DNA of 17,838 nucleotides, from assembly GCA_023389135.1 (NCBI GenBank), contig JAEWEX010000153.1:1-17838 (forward strand), given 5' to 3'. The notes beneath the pieces are model-generated. The model saw nothing but the letters and a program-made list of their open reading frames with translations, did not search any database and was not told the origin of the DNA. The translations under genes were made by a program, and so were the position numbers. Source of the stretch: Pseudomonadota bacterium (GTDB lineage: Bacteria; Pseudomonadota; Alphaproteobacteria; Rhizobiales; Methylopilaceae). Position 1 is the stretch's first letter. The number at the start of each line of letters is the position of its first letter. Positions 1-8,238 of the stretch are shown here, in pieces.

Positions 1-678
1 GTGCTGGCGGAGGCCCGGCCCGCGCTGCCGGCGCTGCCGGAGGGCGCGACGCTGCGCGGGGAATCGAGCCTCGGGCCGGTGGTCGAGGGGCTGGAGGGGC
101 GCTGGAAGGACGCCGTCGACTGGCTGACCGCGGCGCGCACCGGCGACGCGCGCGGGGTGCTGTCGCATCCGGACATCGACGCGCCCATCGACGTGGTGTG
201 GGGGCATCGCGGCGCGGGGCTGGCCAAGATCGTCGAGCGGCACGCGGAGGTGCTGCCCGACCTGCCGGAGCGGCTGGCGCGGATGAAGATCACCGGCCGG
301 GCCGGCAACCAGGTGGAGCTGGCCAACGCCGCGCGCACCGAATTCGCGGTCGTGTCGCTGGACTGGCACGGCTCGGAAAAGACGTGGCTGCTGACGGCCT
401 ATGAGAAGGGGCGGCCCGGGGGCGGTGTTGTCGAAGGTTCCCCCGGCTCGCGCGGTCCGGACCCAAGTTCCCCGGACCGACCGCCGACGGGCCGGCCGTC
501 TGGCGACAGTGTAGGCGAATCGCCTCCGGATGGCGAGACCGCCGGCCTGTTCGACATGCTGCCGGTGGCGCAACGCGAGGACGGCGCGGACACGCGCTTG
601 GTGCCGCGCGAGCAGGCGGCGGCGGAGGTGCAGCGCAGCGAGGGGTTCGCGGACCTGATTTCCGCGTGCAGGGAGTGA
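1..678 (+). CDS. C-terminal part of a large phage polyvalent-type protein with a BECR-fold nuclease-like domain (5' truncated)
   Basis: The reading frame is open from base 1, so the first GTG is probably an internal Val and the gene starts outside the window. Residues about 60-135 of the visible part contain a W67-G68 pair, a GLAKIVERH stretch (K76, H81) and a closing WLLTAYE motif. That pattern resembles the phage-associated Barnase/EndoU/ColicinE5-D/RelE-like (BECR) domains found at the ends of MuF and polyvalent proteins, which are thought to enter the cell with phage DNA and cut RNA. A Pro/Gly/Ser-rich linker (about 136-180) and a short tail ending in ADLISACRE-like residues follow. It lies 3 nt upstream of the internal-virion gene. 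The domain assignment is by pattern only, and activity is inferred. Confidence 0.6.
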   Translation: MLAEARPALPALPEGATLRGESSLGPVVEGLEGRWKDAVDWLTAARTGDARGVLSHPDIDAPIDVVWGHRGAGLAKIVERHAEVLPDLPERLARMKITGRAGNQVELANAARTEFAVVSLDWHGSEKTWLLTAYEKGRPGGGVVEGSPGSRGPDPSSPDRPPTGRPSGDSVGESPPDGETAGLFDMLPVAQREDGADTRLVPREQAAAEVQRSEGFADLISACRE

Positions 679-681
679 TTC

Positions 682-3249
682 ATGGGCGTGCGCGAATGCC
701 TGATGGAAGCTGTCGGCGCGGGCGAGCTGACGCCGCAGGAGGCCGGCGACCTGGCCGACCGGTTCGACGAGCTGCACGGCCAGCTGCGCATGGCGCTGGG
801 CGACGACGCGGCCGCGGGCGCGGCCAAGGCGCGGCTGGAGGCGGAGCTGCGCGCCGAGGCGATCGAGCGCCGCCGGCTGCTGGCCCTGACGGAGGCCGCG
901 CGCGGCCGGCTGGCGCTGCACCTGCAAAGCCACCGGAACCTCGCCGGCGAGCCCGACGTGTTCGACGCCGTGCTGAACCTCATGGAACATTACGGGCTCG
1001 GCGGCACGTCCTCGATCGCGGGGCGCACCAAGGCCATCGTCGGGCTGGCCCATGGCCGGCTGGCGGACGTGATGTCGACCTTCCGGCGCTCGGCGGTGGC
1101 CGGCCGGCGCATGAACCGGCCGGCCATGCGCGACCTGGTGGCGGAGGTGCTGGGCGAGCCGACCGGCAAGCCCGAGGTGGCGGCCATGGCGGGCGCGGTC
1201 GCGGAGGTGCTGGAGGATCTGCGCCAGCGCTTCAACGCCGCCGGCGGCGCCATCGGCAGGCTGGAGCGCTACCTGCCGCAGCACCACGATCCGCGCGCCC
1301 TGCTGAAGGCGGGCCGCGAGGAGTGGAAGCGGTTCATCACGCCGCGGCTGGACATGGGCCGGATGCGCGACCCGCTGACCGGCGAGGCGCTGACGCCGGC
1401 CCGGCTGGAGCAGACGCTGGAGGCGGCGTTCGACGCCGTGACGACGGACGGCTGGTCGCGGGTCGTGCCGTCCGGCCAGGCGCGCGGCCGCGGGGCGCTG
1501 GCGGGCCAGCGCGCCGAGCACCGTTTCCTGCAGTTCCGCTCGGCGGACGACTGGCTGGCCTATGACCGGGAGTTCGGCCATGGCGACCCCATGAAGGCGA
1601 TCTTCGGCCACATCAACGGCATGGCGCGCGACATCGCCGCGCTGGAGATCCTCGGGCCGAACCCGTCGGCCACCAAGGAGTGGCTGAAGCAGATCGTGAC
1701 CACGGAGGCGGCCAAGGCGATGGCGGGGCGGCCGTCGCTCTACGATGCGGGCGGCAAGGCGGCGGAAAGCACGCGGGACCGGCTGAACTATCTGGGCTGG
1801 CGGATCGACGCGGTGTTCGAGTATGTGCGCGGCCGGCGCACCGTGTCCGACCAGCTGGCCACCGGCTTCGGCACGGTGCGCAACCTGGTGACGTCGGCGG
1901 TGCTGGGCTCGGCGTCGGTGCTGGCCGCCTCGACCGATCCGTTCCTGGACGCGTTCGCGCGGCGCATCGCCGGCCTGCCGGTGACCAGCTCGCTCACCGC
2001 CGCGACGAAGATCTTCTCGCGCTCCACGCGGGAGGCGGCGGTGCGCTCCGGCGTTATCCTCGACGACTTCCTGAACATCATGGGCGACGAGGCGCGCTGG
2101 GCGGGCACGCTGGGCGGCAGCACGTGGTCGCAGTGGCTGGCCGACCGGACCATGACCTGGTCGGGCTTGCAGCCGTTGACCCAGGCGCGCCGGCACGTGT
2201 TCGCGCGCGAGTTCGAGGGCGCCATGGCCGACCAGGCGGCGACGCCGTGGGACGGCCTCGACCCGCGGCTCCAGCGGACCATGGCGGGCTTCGGCCTCGA
2301 CCGCACGGCGTGGAACGTGATCCGGGCGACGCCGGCGCACCCGTCCGGGCCCGGCGTGGCGGGCATGATCCGGCCCATCGACGTCGCCGCGCTGGCGGAC
2401 GGGCCGGCGCTGCCGGGCGTGCAGAAACTGCTGGGCATCGACGCGACCGACGCGGCGGCGGCCGAGGCGCAGGCGCGGGAGGGCGCGCGCCGGATCGCCG
2501 AGCAGTATCTGGAGATGATCCTGGCCTGGACCGAGCGCGCGGTGCCGTCGGGCACCGCGCGGGCGCGGAGCTTCGCCACCGGCAATTATGCGCGGGGCAC
2601 CTGGCAGAACGAGCTGATCGAGGGCGGACTGCAGTTCAAGTCGTTCCTGCTGTCGTTCACCACGCTGCAGCTGCAGGCGGTGGCCATGGAGGGCGGCTGG
2701 CGCTCGGCGCGCGGGGCCGGCTACGCGGCGGGCATGATGATCTCGCTGACGCTGGGCGGCGCGCTGGCCATGCAGCTGCGGCACATCATCAACGGCCGCG
2801 ACCCGCAGCCCGTGGACGATCCGCGCTTCTGGCTCCAGGCGGCGCAGACCGGCGGCGGCGTCGGCCTGCTGGGCGATTTTTTGTTCGCGGACGTCAACCG
2901 CTTCGGGCACTCCATCGGCGAGCAGATCGTGGGGCCGCAGGTGACCGCCGCGTGGGATCTCGGCAAGCTGACCTTCGGCAACATGCAGGAACTGGCGCTC
3001 GGCGCCGACACCCGCGCCGGCCGGGAGGCGGTGAACTTCGCCGGGCGCTACACGCCGGTGCTGTCGAGCCTCTGGTATATGCGCGCGGCCTACCGGCACA
3101 CGGTGCTGGACCAGCTGCAGCGGCTGCTGGACCCCGAGGCGGAGCGGGCGTTCCGGGCGGAGGCCTCGCGGCTGAAGTCGGAGCGCAACCAGACGCGGTT
3201 CTGGCGGCGCGGCGACGCGCTGCCGTCGCGGCTGCCCATGGCGCAGTGA
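682..3249 (+). CDS. Large phage internal virion / DNA-ejection-type protein, 855 aa
   Basis: A long, mostly helical, Ala/Arg-rich protein with no obvious enzymatic motif. The N-terminal 120 residues look coiled-coil-like. Hydrophobic stretches lie at about residues 404-420 and 680-700, with a Gly-rich region after the second. The segment around residues 640-780 (FKSFLLSF motif, then the hydrophobic stretch) resembles the helical domains, such as LPD38, found in phage polyvalent or ejection proteins; I could not confirm this by search. Proteins of this kind sit inside the capsid and form a conduit across the envelope during DNA entry. A GGGAG Shine-Dalgarno at 671-675, overlapping the end of the previous gene, supports the ATG at 682. 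The position between the polyvalent protein and the tail fibre fits a podovirus late operon. Confidence 0.65.
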   Translation: MGVRECLMEAVGAGELTPQEAGDLADRFDELHGQLRMALGDDAAAGAAKARLEAELRAEAIERRRLLALTEAARGRLALHLQSHRNLAGEPDVFDAVLNLMEHYGLGGTSSIAGRTKAIVGLAHGRLADVMSTFRRSAVAGRRMNRPAMRDLVAEVLGEPTGKPEVAAMAGAVAEVLEDLRQRFNAAGGAIGRLERYLPQHHDPRALLKAGREEWKRFITPRLDMGRMRDPLTGEALTPARLEQTLEAAFDAVTTDGWSRVVPSGQARGRGALAGQRAEHRFLQFRSADDWLAYDREFGHGDPMKAIFGHINGMARDIAALEILGPNPSATKEWLKQIVTTEAAKAMAGRPSLYDAGGKAAESTRDRLNYLGWRIDAVFEYVRGRRTVSDQLATGFGTVRNLVTSAVLGSASVLAASTDPFLDAFARRIAGLPVTSSLTAATKIFSRSTREAAVRSGVILDDFLNIMGDEARWAGTLGGSTWSQWLADRTMTWSGLQPLTQARRHVFAREFEGAMADQAATPWDGLDPRLQRTMAGFGLDRTAWNVIRATPAHPSGPGVAGMIRPIDVAALADGPALPGVQKLLGIDATDAAAAEAQAREGARRIAEQYLEMILAWTERAVPSGTARARSFATGNYARGTWQNELIEGGLQFKSFLLSFTTLQLQAVAMEGGWRSARGAGYAAGMMISLTLGGALAMQLRHIINGRDPQPVDDPRFWLQAAQTGGGVGLLGDFLFADVNRFGHSIGEQIVGPQVTAAWDLGKLTFGNMQELALGADTRAGREAVNFAGRYTPVLSSLWYMRAAYRHTVLDQLQRLLDPEAERAFRAEASRLKSERNQTRFWRRGDALPSRLPMAQ

Positions 3250-3256
3250 CCCGCGC

Positions 3257-3309
3257 TTAACGGCCGCCGCCGGCGGCGATGCTGCGGGCTCCGATCAGGG
3301 GTCCCGCAC
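3257..3309 (+). promoter_or_regulatory. Phage intergenic element, copy 1: TTAACG box plus start-proximal hairpin
   Basis: This is the gap before the tail fibre gene. TTAACG (3257-3262) is followed 29 nt later by gggctcc, which opens a 20-nt imperfect hairpin (3286-3305). Its arms pair GGG/CCC, a C-T mismatch, a T-G wobble and CC/GG. The hairpin ends 4 nt before the ATG, and its 3' arm carries the only GGGG that could serve as a ribosome-binding site. A TTAACG-N17-TGCTGC reading would make it a weak sigma70-type promoter. The same layout recurs at 7242-7293. A 13-nt match, cccgcgcttaacg, directly after the stop codon (3250-3262) also recurs at 7209-7221. Function is inferred. Confidence 0.5.
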
Positions 3310-5232
3310 ATGTCGCAGCTCTACCCGATCCCGTCCGACACAAGGCAGCGCATCGTCAATCTGGGCTCGACCCAAACGGTGCTCGGCCCGTTCGACTTCC
3401 GCATCTTCAAGATCGGCGACGTCGAGGTGGCGCTGCGCGAGCCGGACGAGGAGGTGTTCACGGTGCTGGCCTCCGGCTTCACCGTGACGCCGGCGGGCGA
3501 ACTGCCCAACTTCTTCTCCGTGACCCTGGACGCGACCCGGCCGGCGGGGACGGTCGCGCGCATCCGCGGGCGGCTGGTGTTCGAGCGGCTGACCGACGTC
3601 ACCTATGGCGGCGTGGTGCGCTCCGCCCCGCTGGAGCGCGAGCTGGACCGCGTGACGGTGGCGCTCCAGGAGTTCCGCCGCGACCTGGACGAGGGCGACG
3701 ACACGCCCGAGGCGATCCTGGGCGAGATCCGCGACCTGAAGGACGAGGTCGACGCCGCGGTGGACGAGGCCCAGGGCTACGCCGAGGCGACGTCGCTGGG
3801 CACCTTCCAGGCGGGCGAGTTCACGGTGGGCGACGAGGGAGCACCGGCGGCGGAGGCGACGGCCTTCGACACGGGCTTCGCCATTGTCGAGAAGAAGCGG
3901 CTGGAGTGGTGGCGGAACGGCGTCGCGCAGGCGGGGTCGGTCTATGCGATCGACGGCAGCGAGGTCAGCGACATCGAGCCGCTGGCCGCCGGGGAGCATG
4001 TGCGGTGGAAGCTGTTCGGCGACATGCCGGGGCCTCCGGGCGAACAGGGCCCCCCTGGCGAACAGGGGCCGCCGGGCGAACAGGGGCCCGCCGGCAATGA
4101 CGGCGCGGACGGCGCCCCCGGCGCGGACGGCGCGGACGGGGCCCCCGGCAATGACGGCGCGCCCGGTGCGGATGGCGCGCCCGGCGCGGACGGGGCCGAT
4201 GGCGCGGATGGCGCGGATGGCGCGAATTTCGCGCCCGACGCCGTGGTGGCCGACATCGCCGCGCGGGCGGCGTTCGACGACGCCGCCGAGAACTTCGCCG
4301 TGCTCGTCGAGGTGGACAGCACCAACGGCAACGAGCCGACGCTGTATTTCAAGGTCTCGGCGGCCTCGGCCGACTGGTCGGAGGGCTTCACGTTCGCGCC
4401 CGGCGGCGGCGATGTGACGGGGCCGGCCTCGGCGGTGACGGACAATTTCGCGTCGTTCGCGGACACGAGCGGCAAGGTGGTCAAGGACAGCGGCCAGTCG
4501 GCCGCCAGCTTCGCCACCGCCGCGCAGGGCGAGCTGGCGGACACCGCCGTGCAGCCGGCGGAGCTGGGGACGGCCGCCTATGACGACATCGAGGAGTTCG
4601 CGACGGCCGCGCAGGGCGCGCTCGCGGACACCGCGATCCAGCCGGGCAACGCCGCGCTGACCGACGCGCGCGACTGGACGGCCTCCACGGTCGGCCAGTC
4701 GGAGGCGGAGGCCGGCACGGCGACGACGGCGCGGAAATGGACGGCGCAGCGCGTCGGGCAGGCCATCGCCGCGCTGGCGGGCTTCGTGGCGGACGGGGCG
4801 GTGACCTACGCCAAGGTGGCCTCGGCCGCCATCGCCTCGGCCAGCGAGTATCGCTCCGCTGCGGCGAGCAAGCTCTTGTCGGCCGCCAATGTGTGGTCGG
4901 CGGCGGAGCTGGTGGCGCTGACCGATGGCGCGACGATCTCGGTCAACCTGGACAGCGGCTTCAACTTCGGGGGCGCGAGCAACGCGCCGCTGGCGCTGGG
5001 CGGCAACCGGACGGTGGGTGCGGCCTCCGGCGGGCGGACGGGGCAGACCGGCGTGATGTGGTTCACGGCCGCCAGCTCCACGCGGACGCTGACGCTGAAC
5101 GCGGCCTGGCTGCTGATGGATGGCGTCGAGACCGGGCCCTACAGCATCACCACGTCGCAGGTGGTGGGCATTGTCTATTGGAAGCGGGCCTCGGCCGTCT
5201 ACGTGACCGCGATCCTGCGGAGGGCGGCATGA
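3310..5232 (+). CDS. Phage tail fibre protein, T7 gp17-like N-terminus and collagen-like shaft, 640 aa
   Basis: Residues 1-130 have the layout of the T7 gp17 N-terminal adaptor: an FDFRIF motif near residue 27, a beta-rich core and an [16 protein letters not shown] helix that closes the domain. This part normally fixes the fibre to the tail. Residues about 140-240 include a short helical neck. Residues 241-306 are 22 consecutive Gly-X-Y triplets. Beyond these are two copies of an ATAAQG-LADTA-QP repeat (near residues 405 and 435), typical of fibre shafts. The last 100 residues are beta-rich and presumably carry the receptor-binding tip. No chaperone or tailspike enzyme motif was seen. It overlaps the next gene by 4 nt (ATGA). 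As the first gene behind the intergenic element, it probably heads a tail transcription unit. Confidence 0.88.
   Translation: MSQLYPIPSDTRQRIVNLGSTQTVLGPFDFRIFKIGDVEVALREPDEEVFTVLASGFTVTPAGELPNFFSVTLDATRPAGTVARIRGRLVFERLTDVTYGGVVRSAPLERELDRVTVALQEFRRDLDEGDDTPEAILGEIRDLKDEVDAAVDEAQGYAEATSLGTFQAGEFTVGDEGAPAAEATAFDTGFAIVEKKRLEWWRNGVAQAGSVYAIDGSEVSDIEPLAAGEHVRWKLFGDMPGPPGEQGPPGEQGPPGEQGPAGNDGADGAPGADGADGAPGNDGAPGADGAPGADGADGADGADGANFAPDAVVADIAARAAFDDAAENFAVLVEVDSTNGNEPTLYFKVSAASADWSEGFTFAPGGGDVTGPASAVTDNFASFADTSGKVVKDSGQSAASFATAAQGELADTAVQPAELGTAAYDDIEEFATAAQGALADTAIQPGNAALTDARDWTASTVGQSEAEAGTATTARKWTAQRVGQAIAALAGFVADGAVTYAKVASAAIASASEYRSAAASKLLSAANVWSAAELVALTDGATISVNLDSGFNFGGASNAPLALGGNRTVGAASGGRTGQTGVMWFTAASSTRTLTLNAAWLLMDGVETGPYSITTSQVVGIVYWKRASAVYVTAILRRAA
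4030..4227 (+). repeat. Collagen-like Gly-X-Y repeat tract, 22 triplets
   Basis: The tract begins with three GPPGEQ units, an almost exact 18-bp DNA repeat, and continues as GAD, GAP and GND triplets, ending in four GA(D/N) units. It should form a trimeric collagen-like rod in the fibre. Because the DNA is a string of near-identical 9- and 18-bp units, its length could vary by slippage. Confidence 0.95.
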
Positions 5233-5828
5233 TCATCGTCAAGAAATACTTCGGCGTGTGGCGGCGCTGGAAGGGCGAGCCGCCGCATCTCGATCTCCGC
5301 AAGGTGCAGGCGCTGGTGGCCGAGGGCGTGTGGACGGCCGAGGATTGCGCGCGGGTGCATCTCGGGATCGCCGAGCCGTTCGACATGCCCGGCGACAAGG
5401 TGGCGGCGGGGAACGAGCGCTTCGAGGAAAGCGAGGGCGTGATCCGGCAGGTGTTCGACGTGATCGACCGGCCGGTGGAGCCGTTCGACGCGGCCGGCTA
5501 TCTCGCGGCGCTGCGCTGGTATGTCGAGCAAAACGGGACGGAATGGAACAGCTGGATCATCCCGACAGATGACCGCTCGCAGCTGAAATACGCCTCCGAG
5601 GTGCTGGCGGTCCAGACCGGCGCTCGCAGCGACGGCGACCCGTGGAAGCTGCCGCACGGCTTTGTCGCGCTGACCAATGCGCAGGTGATCGAGATGGCGA
5701 CCGCCGCGCGCGGCCATGTGCTGGCGTGCTTCGCGGCGGAGGCGGCCATCGCGGCGCGGCTGGCCGGCGGCGAGGCCATGACGGAGGACGACATCGCAGC
5801 GGCTTTCGTGGTCGGGGAGCCGAGCTGA
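5229..5828 (+). CDS. DUF4376-domain phage protein, probable tail-fibre accessory, 199 aa
   Basis: The ATG at 5229 overlaps the fibre stop codon (ATGA) and has GGAGGG just upstream, so translation is likely coupled to the fibre. Residues about 105-190 fit DUF4376: an NGTEWNSWIIPTDD stretch, a lone DPWKLPHGFVALT segment, then a long helix rich in Ala. The N-terminal 100 residues begin [11 protein letters not shown] and are not recognised. Proteins of this family usually sit next to phage tail fibre genes and are thought to help fibre assembly or to be minor fibre components. That role is inferred from position, and no enzymatic residues are visible. Confidence 0.65.
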   Translation: MIIVKKYFGVWRRWKGEPPHLDLRKVQALVAEGVWTAEDCARVHLGIAEPFDMPGDKVAAGNERFEESEGVIRQVFDVIDRPVEPFDAAGYLAALRWYVEQNGTEWNSWIIPTDDRSQLKYASEVLAVQTGARSDGDPWKLPHGFVALTNAQVIEMATAARGHVLACFAAEAAIAARLAGGEAMTEDDIAAAFVVGEPS

Positions 5829-6604
5829 TGGACGCCGCGCCGGCGCTGTGGCTGCCCGCCAAGCCCGCCATCATCCGCCCCGCGCCGGACGAGCTGCTGC
5901 GTTATGCCGGCGACCCGGTGCTGGCGGCGCTGCCGGGGATGGTGATGCCGCCCGTGGTGCTGTCCAGTCCGACCGGGCTGGAGGTCAGCCGCGTCGGCGA
6001 GAACAGCTTCAACGGCGGGTCCAGCGGCAACTACACACCGCAGGAATATGCGGTCAATTTCGGTGACGCCGCCGCGGACCGCGAAATCTTCCTCACCATC
6101 ATCGCCGGCTTTCAGGGCTCGCCTGTCCTGTCCTCCGTCACGATCGGGGGCGTCGGCGCGACCATCCACGTCAACGGAAAGTCGGCGGGCGCGACCAGCT
6201 ATATCGCAGCGATCGCGTCGGCGGCGGTTCCGACCGGGACGAGCGGAACGGTCAGCCTGGCGTTCTCCGATGGCGGTCTTCGCCGCAGCGGCGTGGTCGC
6301 CTATCGCGTCACCGGCCGCCCGGCCGGCGCCGCCGTCGCCACCTACACCAATGAGGACGTGTCTTCCTCGCCGACGCTCACCACCAGCGCGGGCGGCCTG
6401 GTGCTCGCCGTGCGGCACCTCGCCAGCTCCAGCTCGGGCGGCGACATCGTCGCGGACGGGATGACCACCTATTCGACCGTGATCGACGGCGATGCGGGGG
6501 ATCACTTTTCCGGCGTGGCCATCGCCGCGGGTGCCTCTCTCGACATCGCCTTCGTGGCCAGCAGCGCCAGCACCCGCATCTCCGCCGCCGCCAGCTTCGC
6601 TTGA
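5828..6604 (+). CDS. Beta-rich phage protein of unknown function, 258 aa
   Basis: The start chosen is the ATG at 5828, which overlaps the previous TGA by one base (TGATG). An open frame runs further upstream but lies inside the DUF4376 gene. Residues about 40-258 alternate short hydrophobic strands with Ser/Gly/Thr turns, including IIAGFQGSPVLSSVTIGGV and VAYRVTGRPAGAAVATYT. The pattern resembles immunoglobulin-like or jelly-roll virion surface domains. There is no signal peptide, membrane segment or catalytic motif. Its place between two fibre-related genes suggests a tail or fibre-tip component. I do not recognise a named family. Confidence 0.6.
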   Translation: MDAAPALWLPAKPAIIRPAPDELLRYAGDPVLAALPGMVMPPVVLSSPTGLEVSRVGENSFNGGSSGNYTPQEYAVNFGDAAADREIFLTIIAGFQGSPVLSSVTIGGVGATIHVNGKSAGATSYIAAIASAAVPTGTSGTVSLAFSDGGLRRSGVVAYRVTGRPAGAAVATYTNEDVSSSPTLTTSAGGLVLAVRHLASSSSGGDIVADGMTTYSTVIDGDAGDHFSGVAIAAGASLDIAFVASSASTRISAAASFA

Positions 6605-6616
6605 AAGGACGGCCCC

Positions 6617-7204
6617 ATGACCATCACCCGCATCGGCCCTGGCATGCTGGCGCCGGACCTCATCGAGCAGATCAGGCCCGCCGGCGAACTGATGCCCTAT
6701 TCCGGCGGCGACGTGCCGGCGGGCTGGGCCTATCCGGTCGGCCAGGAGGTGGACGCCGAGACCTGGCCCGTTCTGCACGCCAAGCTGGTGGCCGCCGGCA
6801 ACCCCTACGGCACGACCGGCGGCAACCCGCGCGCCATCGACATGCGCGGCCGGTTGTTCGCCTTCCGCGACAACATGGGCGGCTCGGCGGCCGGCCGGAT
6901 CACCGACAGCGGAACGGGCAACCCCGGCATCGACGGCGAGACGCTGGGCGCCACCGGCGGCGCGGACCGCATCTCGCTGACCACGGCGCAGCTGCCGGTC
7001 CATCAGGCGACCACCGTGCTGCGCGTGCGCCGCGACTTCAGCGGCGGCGGCTCCTCGAGTAACACGGCCTACACGCCGGCGGACAGCACGGTCGGCACCA
7101 ATGTCGGCGACACCAACAAGCTGTCGAACAATATCGGCTCCGGCCAGGCGCACCCGAACATGCCGCCCGTGGCGGTGGTCGACTGCCTCATGAAGGTGCA
7201 CTGA
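6617..7204 (+). CDS. Phage tail-collar-domain fibre protein, 195 aa
   Basis: Residues about 22-80 follow the phage collar pattern: GELMPYSGGDVPAGW, then a region like the 'fill in the blank, pay the price' collar core ending in AIDMRGRLFAFRDNMGG. A Gly/Thr-rich middle and a C-terminus ending in AHPNMPPVAVVDCLMKVH match the usual closing motif of collar-type fibre proteins. Such proteins form the distal part of tail fibres and contact the receptor. An AAAGGA Shine-Dalgarno at 6604-6609 lies 7 nt before the ATG. It is the last gene of the tail block and is followed by a strong hairpin. Confidence 0.85.
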   Translation: MTITRIGPGMLAPDLIEQIRPAGELMPYSGGDVPAGWAYPVGQEVDAETWPVLHAKLVAAGNPYGTTGGNPRAIDMRGRLFAFRDNMGGSAAGRITDSGTGNPGIDGETLGATGGADRISLTTAQLPVHQATTVLRVRRDFSGGGSSSNTAYTPADSTVGTNVGDTNKLSNNIGSGQAHPNMPPVAVVDCLMKVH

Positions 7205-7206
7205 CG

Positions 7207-7233
7207 CGCCCGCGCTTAACGCGCGCGCGGGCG
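7207..7233 (+). terminator. Perfect 9-bp GC hairpin after the collar gene (possible terminator)
   Basis: CGCCCGCGC (7207-7215) and GCGCGGGCG (7225-7233) form a perfect inverted repeat around a 9-nt loop, 2 nt after the collar protein's stop. No T-run follows, so an intrinsic terminator is uncertain. It could instead protect the mRNA 3' end. It lies just upstream of the second intergenic element, which would start lysis transcription afresh. Confidence 0.4.
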
Positions 7234-7241
7234 AGGCACGG

Positions 7242-7293
7242 TTGACGCCGGGGCCGAGGCGTCAGGATCGGGGCTCCAACCGGGGATCCCGCC
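7242..7293 (+). promoter_or_regulatory. Phage intergenic element, copy 2: TTGACG box plus start-proximal hairpin
   Basis: TTGACG (7242-7247), a good -35 hexamer, is followed after 17 nt by GGATCG, and exactly 29 nt after its first base by gggctcc. The 20-nt hairpin at 7271-7290 matches copy 1 at 16 of 20 positions and keeps the same C-T mismatch, while the T-G wobble of copy 1 becomes T-A. It ends 3 nt before the endolysin ATG, and the GGGG in its 3' arm is the only Shine-Dalgarno-like run. It probably drives the lysis genes. Whether it acts as promoter, leader hairpin or both is inferred. Confidence 0.55.
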
Positions 7294-8238
7294 ATGGCCG
7301 CCATCGTCACAAAGCCCTCCGACTCCGGGATCGCCTTCATCGGCGACCATGAGGGCAAGGTGCTGCGCGCCTATCGCTGCCCGGCCGGCGTCATCACCAT
7401 CGGCTTCGGCTTCACGATGCGGTCAAAAGCGTTCTCGACCTGGTGGCGGGCGCGCCACGGCCGCGCGCTGCACATGGGCGACACCATGAGCGAGGCCGAC
7501 GCGCTGACCATGCTGCGCGCGCTGGTGGTCTCCGAATATGGCGAGGCCGTGGTCCGGAACGTCGAGCCGCGCGCGCAGCACCATTACGACGGCGCGGCGT
7601 CGGTGTCGTTCAACTGCGGCACCGGGGCGACCAAGTGGAAATGGGCGCTGGCGCTGCGGCGCGGCGACGTGGCCGAGGCGGCGCGGCTCCTGCGCAGCAC
7701 GGCCGTCACCGCCAACGGCCGCCGGCTGGCCGGCCTGGTGCGCCGGCGCGGAGAGGAAGCCGAGCTGATCCAGCACGGCCGCTACGGCAGGTTCAAGGCC
7801 GGGCCGGCCTCCCAGTCCACCACGGCGGCCGAGGTGGCCGAGTATCAGCGCCAGCTCGCCGCGCTGGGCTATCTCAAGGGCGCGGTGGACGGGGTGCCCG
7901 GCGAGCTGACCCGCGCGGCCGTGCGGGCGTTCCAGGCCGATCATGACCTCACCGTCGACGGCGTGGTGGGCCCCGCGACGCGGGCGACGCTGATCCGGGC
8001 GCTGGACGCCAGGCGCGGCAACCAGGCCAGCGGCGGCGCGGGCGTGGCGGCCGGCGGCGGCGACACCGCCAGCCATGTGGACCCGGCGACGCTGGACGTG
8101 TCGGCCATCGACGCCGGCGCGCTTCTCCAGGCGGCGGCCATCGGGCTCGCCGCGGCGGCGCTGATCTTTGGCGCGTGGTGGCTGTTCCGCAACCGCGCGC
8201 GGGTGTTTCCGCGGTGGTTCGACCGGGTGCCGACATGA
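7294..8238 (+). CDS. Phage endolysin: GH24 lysozyme + peptidoglycan-binding domain + C-terminal membrane segment, 314 aa
   Basis: Residues about 10-168 are a T4-type lysozyme (GH24), which hydrolyses the MurNAc-GlcNAc bond of peptidoglycan. The catalytic region reads HEGKVLRAYRCPAGVITIG, giving Glu20, Cys29 and Thr35 at the positions of T4 Glu11, Asp20 and Thr26. Cys at the Asp position is a known, active variant. An SFNCGTGA motif (residues 105-112) is also typical. Residues about 178-235 are a peptidoglycan-binding domain of the PG_binding_1 type. A Gly/Ala linker leads to one hydrophobic helix at about 276-297, followed by a basic tail. No N-terminal signal or SAR helix is present. It is the first gene of the lysis block and overlaps the next gene by 4 nt (ATGA). 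Confidence 0.88.
   Translation: MAAIVTKPSDSGIAFIGDHEGKVLRAYRCPAGVITIGFGFTMRSKAFSTWWRARHGRALHMGDTMSEADALTMLRALVVSEYGEAVVRNVEPRAQHHYDGAASVSFNCGTGATKWKWALALRRGDVAEAARLLRSTAVTANGRRLAGLVRRRGEEAELIQHGRYGRFKAGPASQSTTAAEVAEYQRQLAALGYLKGAVDGVPGELTRAAVRAFQADHDLTVDGVVGPATRATLIRALDARRGNQASGGAGVAAGGGDTASHVDPATLDVSAIDAGALLQAAAIGLAAAALIFGAWWLFRNRARVFPRWFDRVPT

Noticed and set aside
4030..4227. CRISPR-like or tandem-repeat array
   Set aside because: The repeats are in-frame Gly-X-Y codons of the fibre gene, with no spacers.
5498..7201. Long minus-strand open frame opposite the phage tail genes
   Set aside because: Its product is low-complexity (Arg/Gly/Asp/His-rich), and it opposes genes with family signatures, overlapping starts and good spacing.
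4800..7204. Diversity-generating retroelement acting on the fibre or collar gene
   Set aside because: No reverse transcriptase or template repeat is visible in the window, and no variable-repeat pattern was found at the C-termini. The rest of the prophage is unseen.
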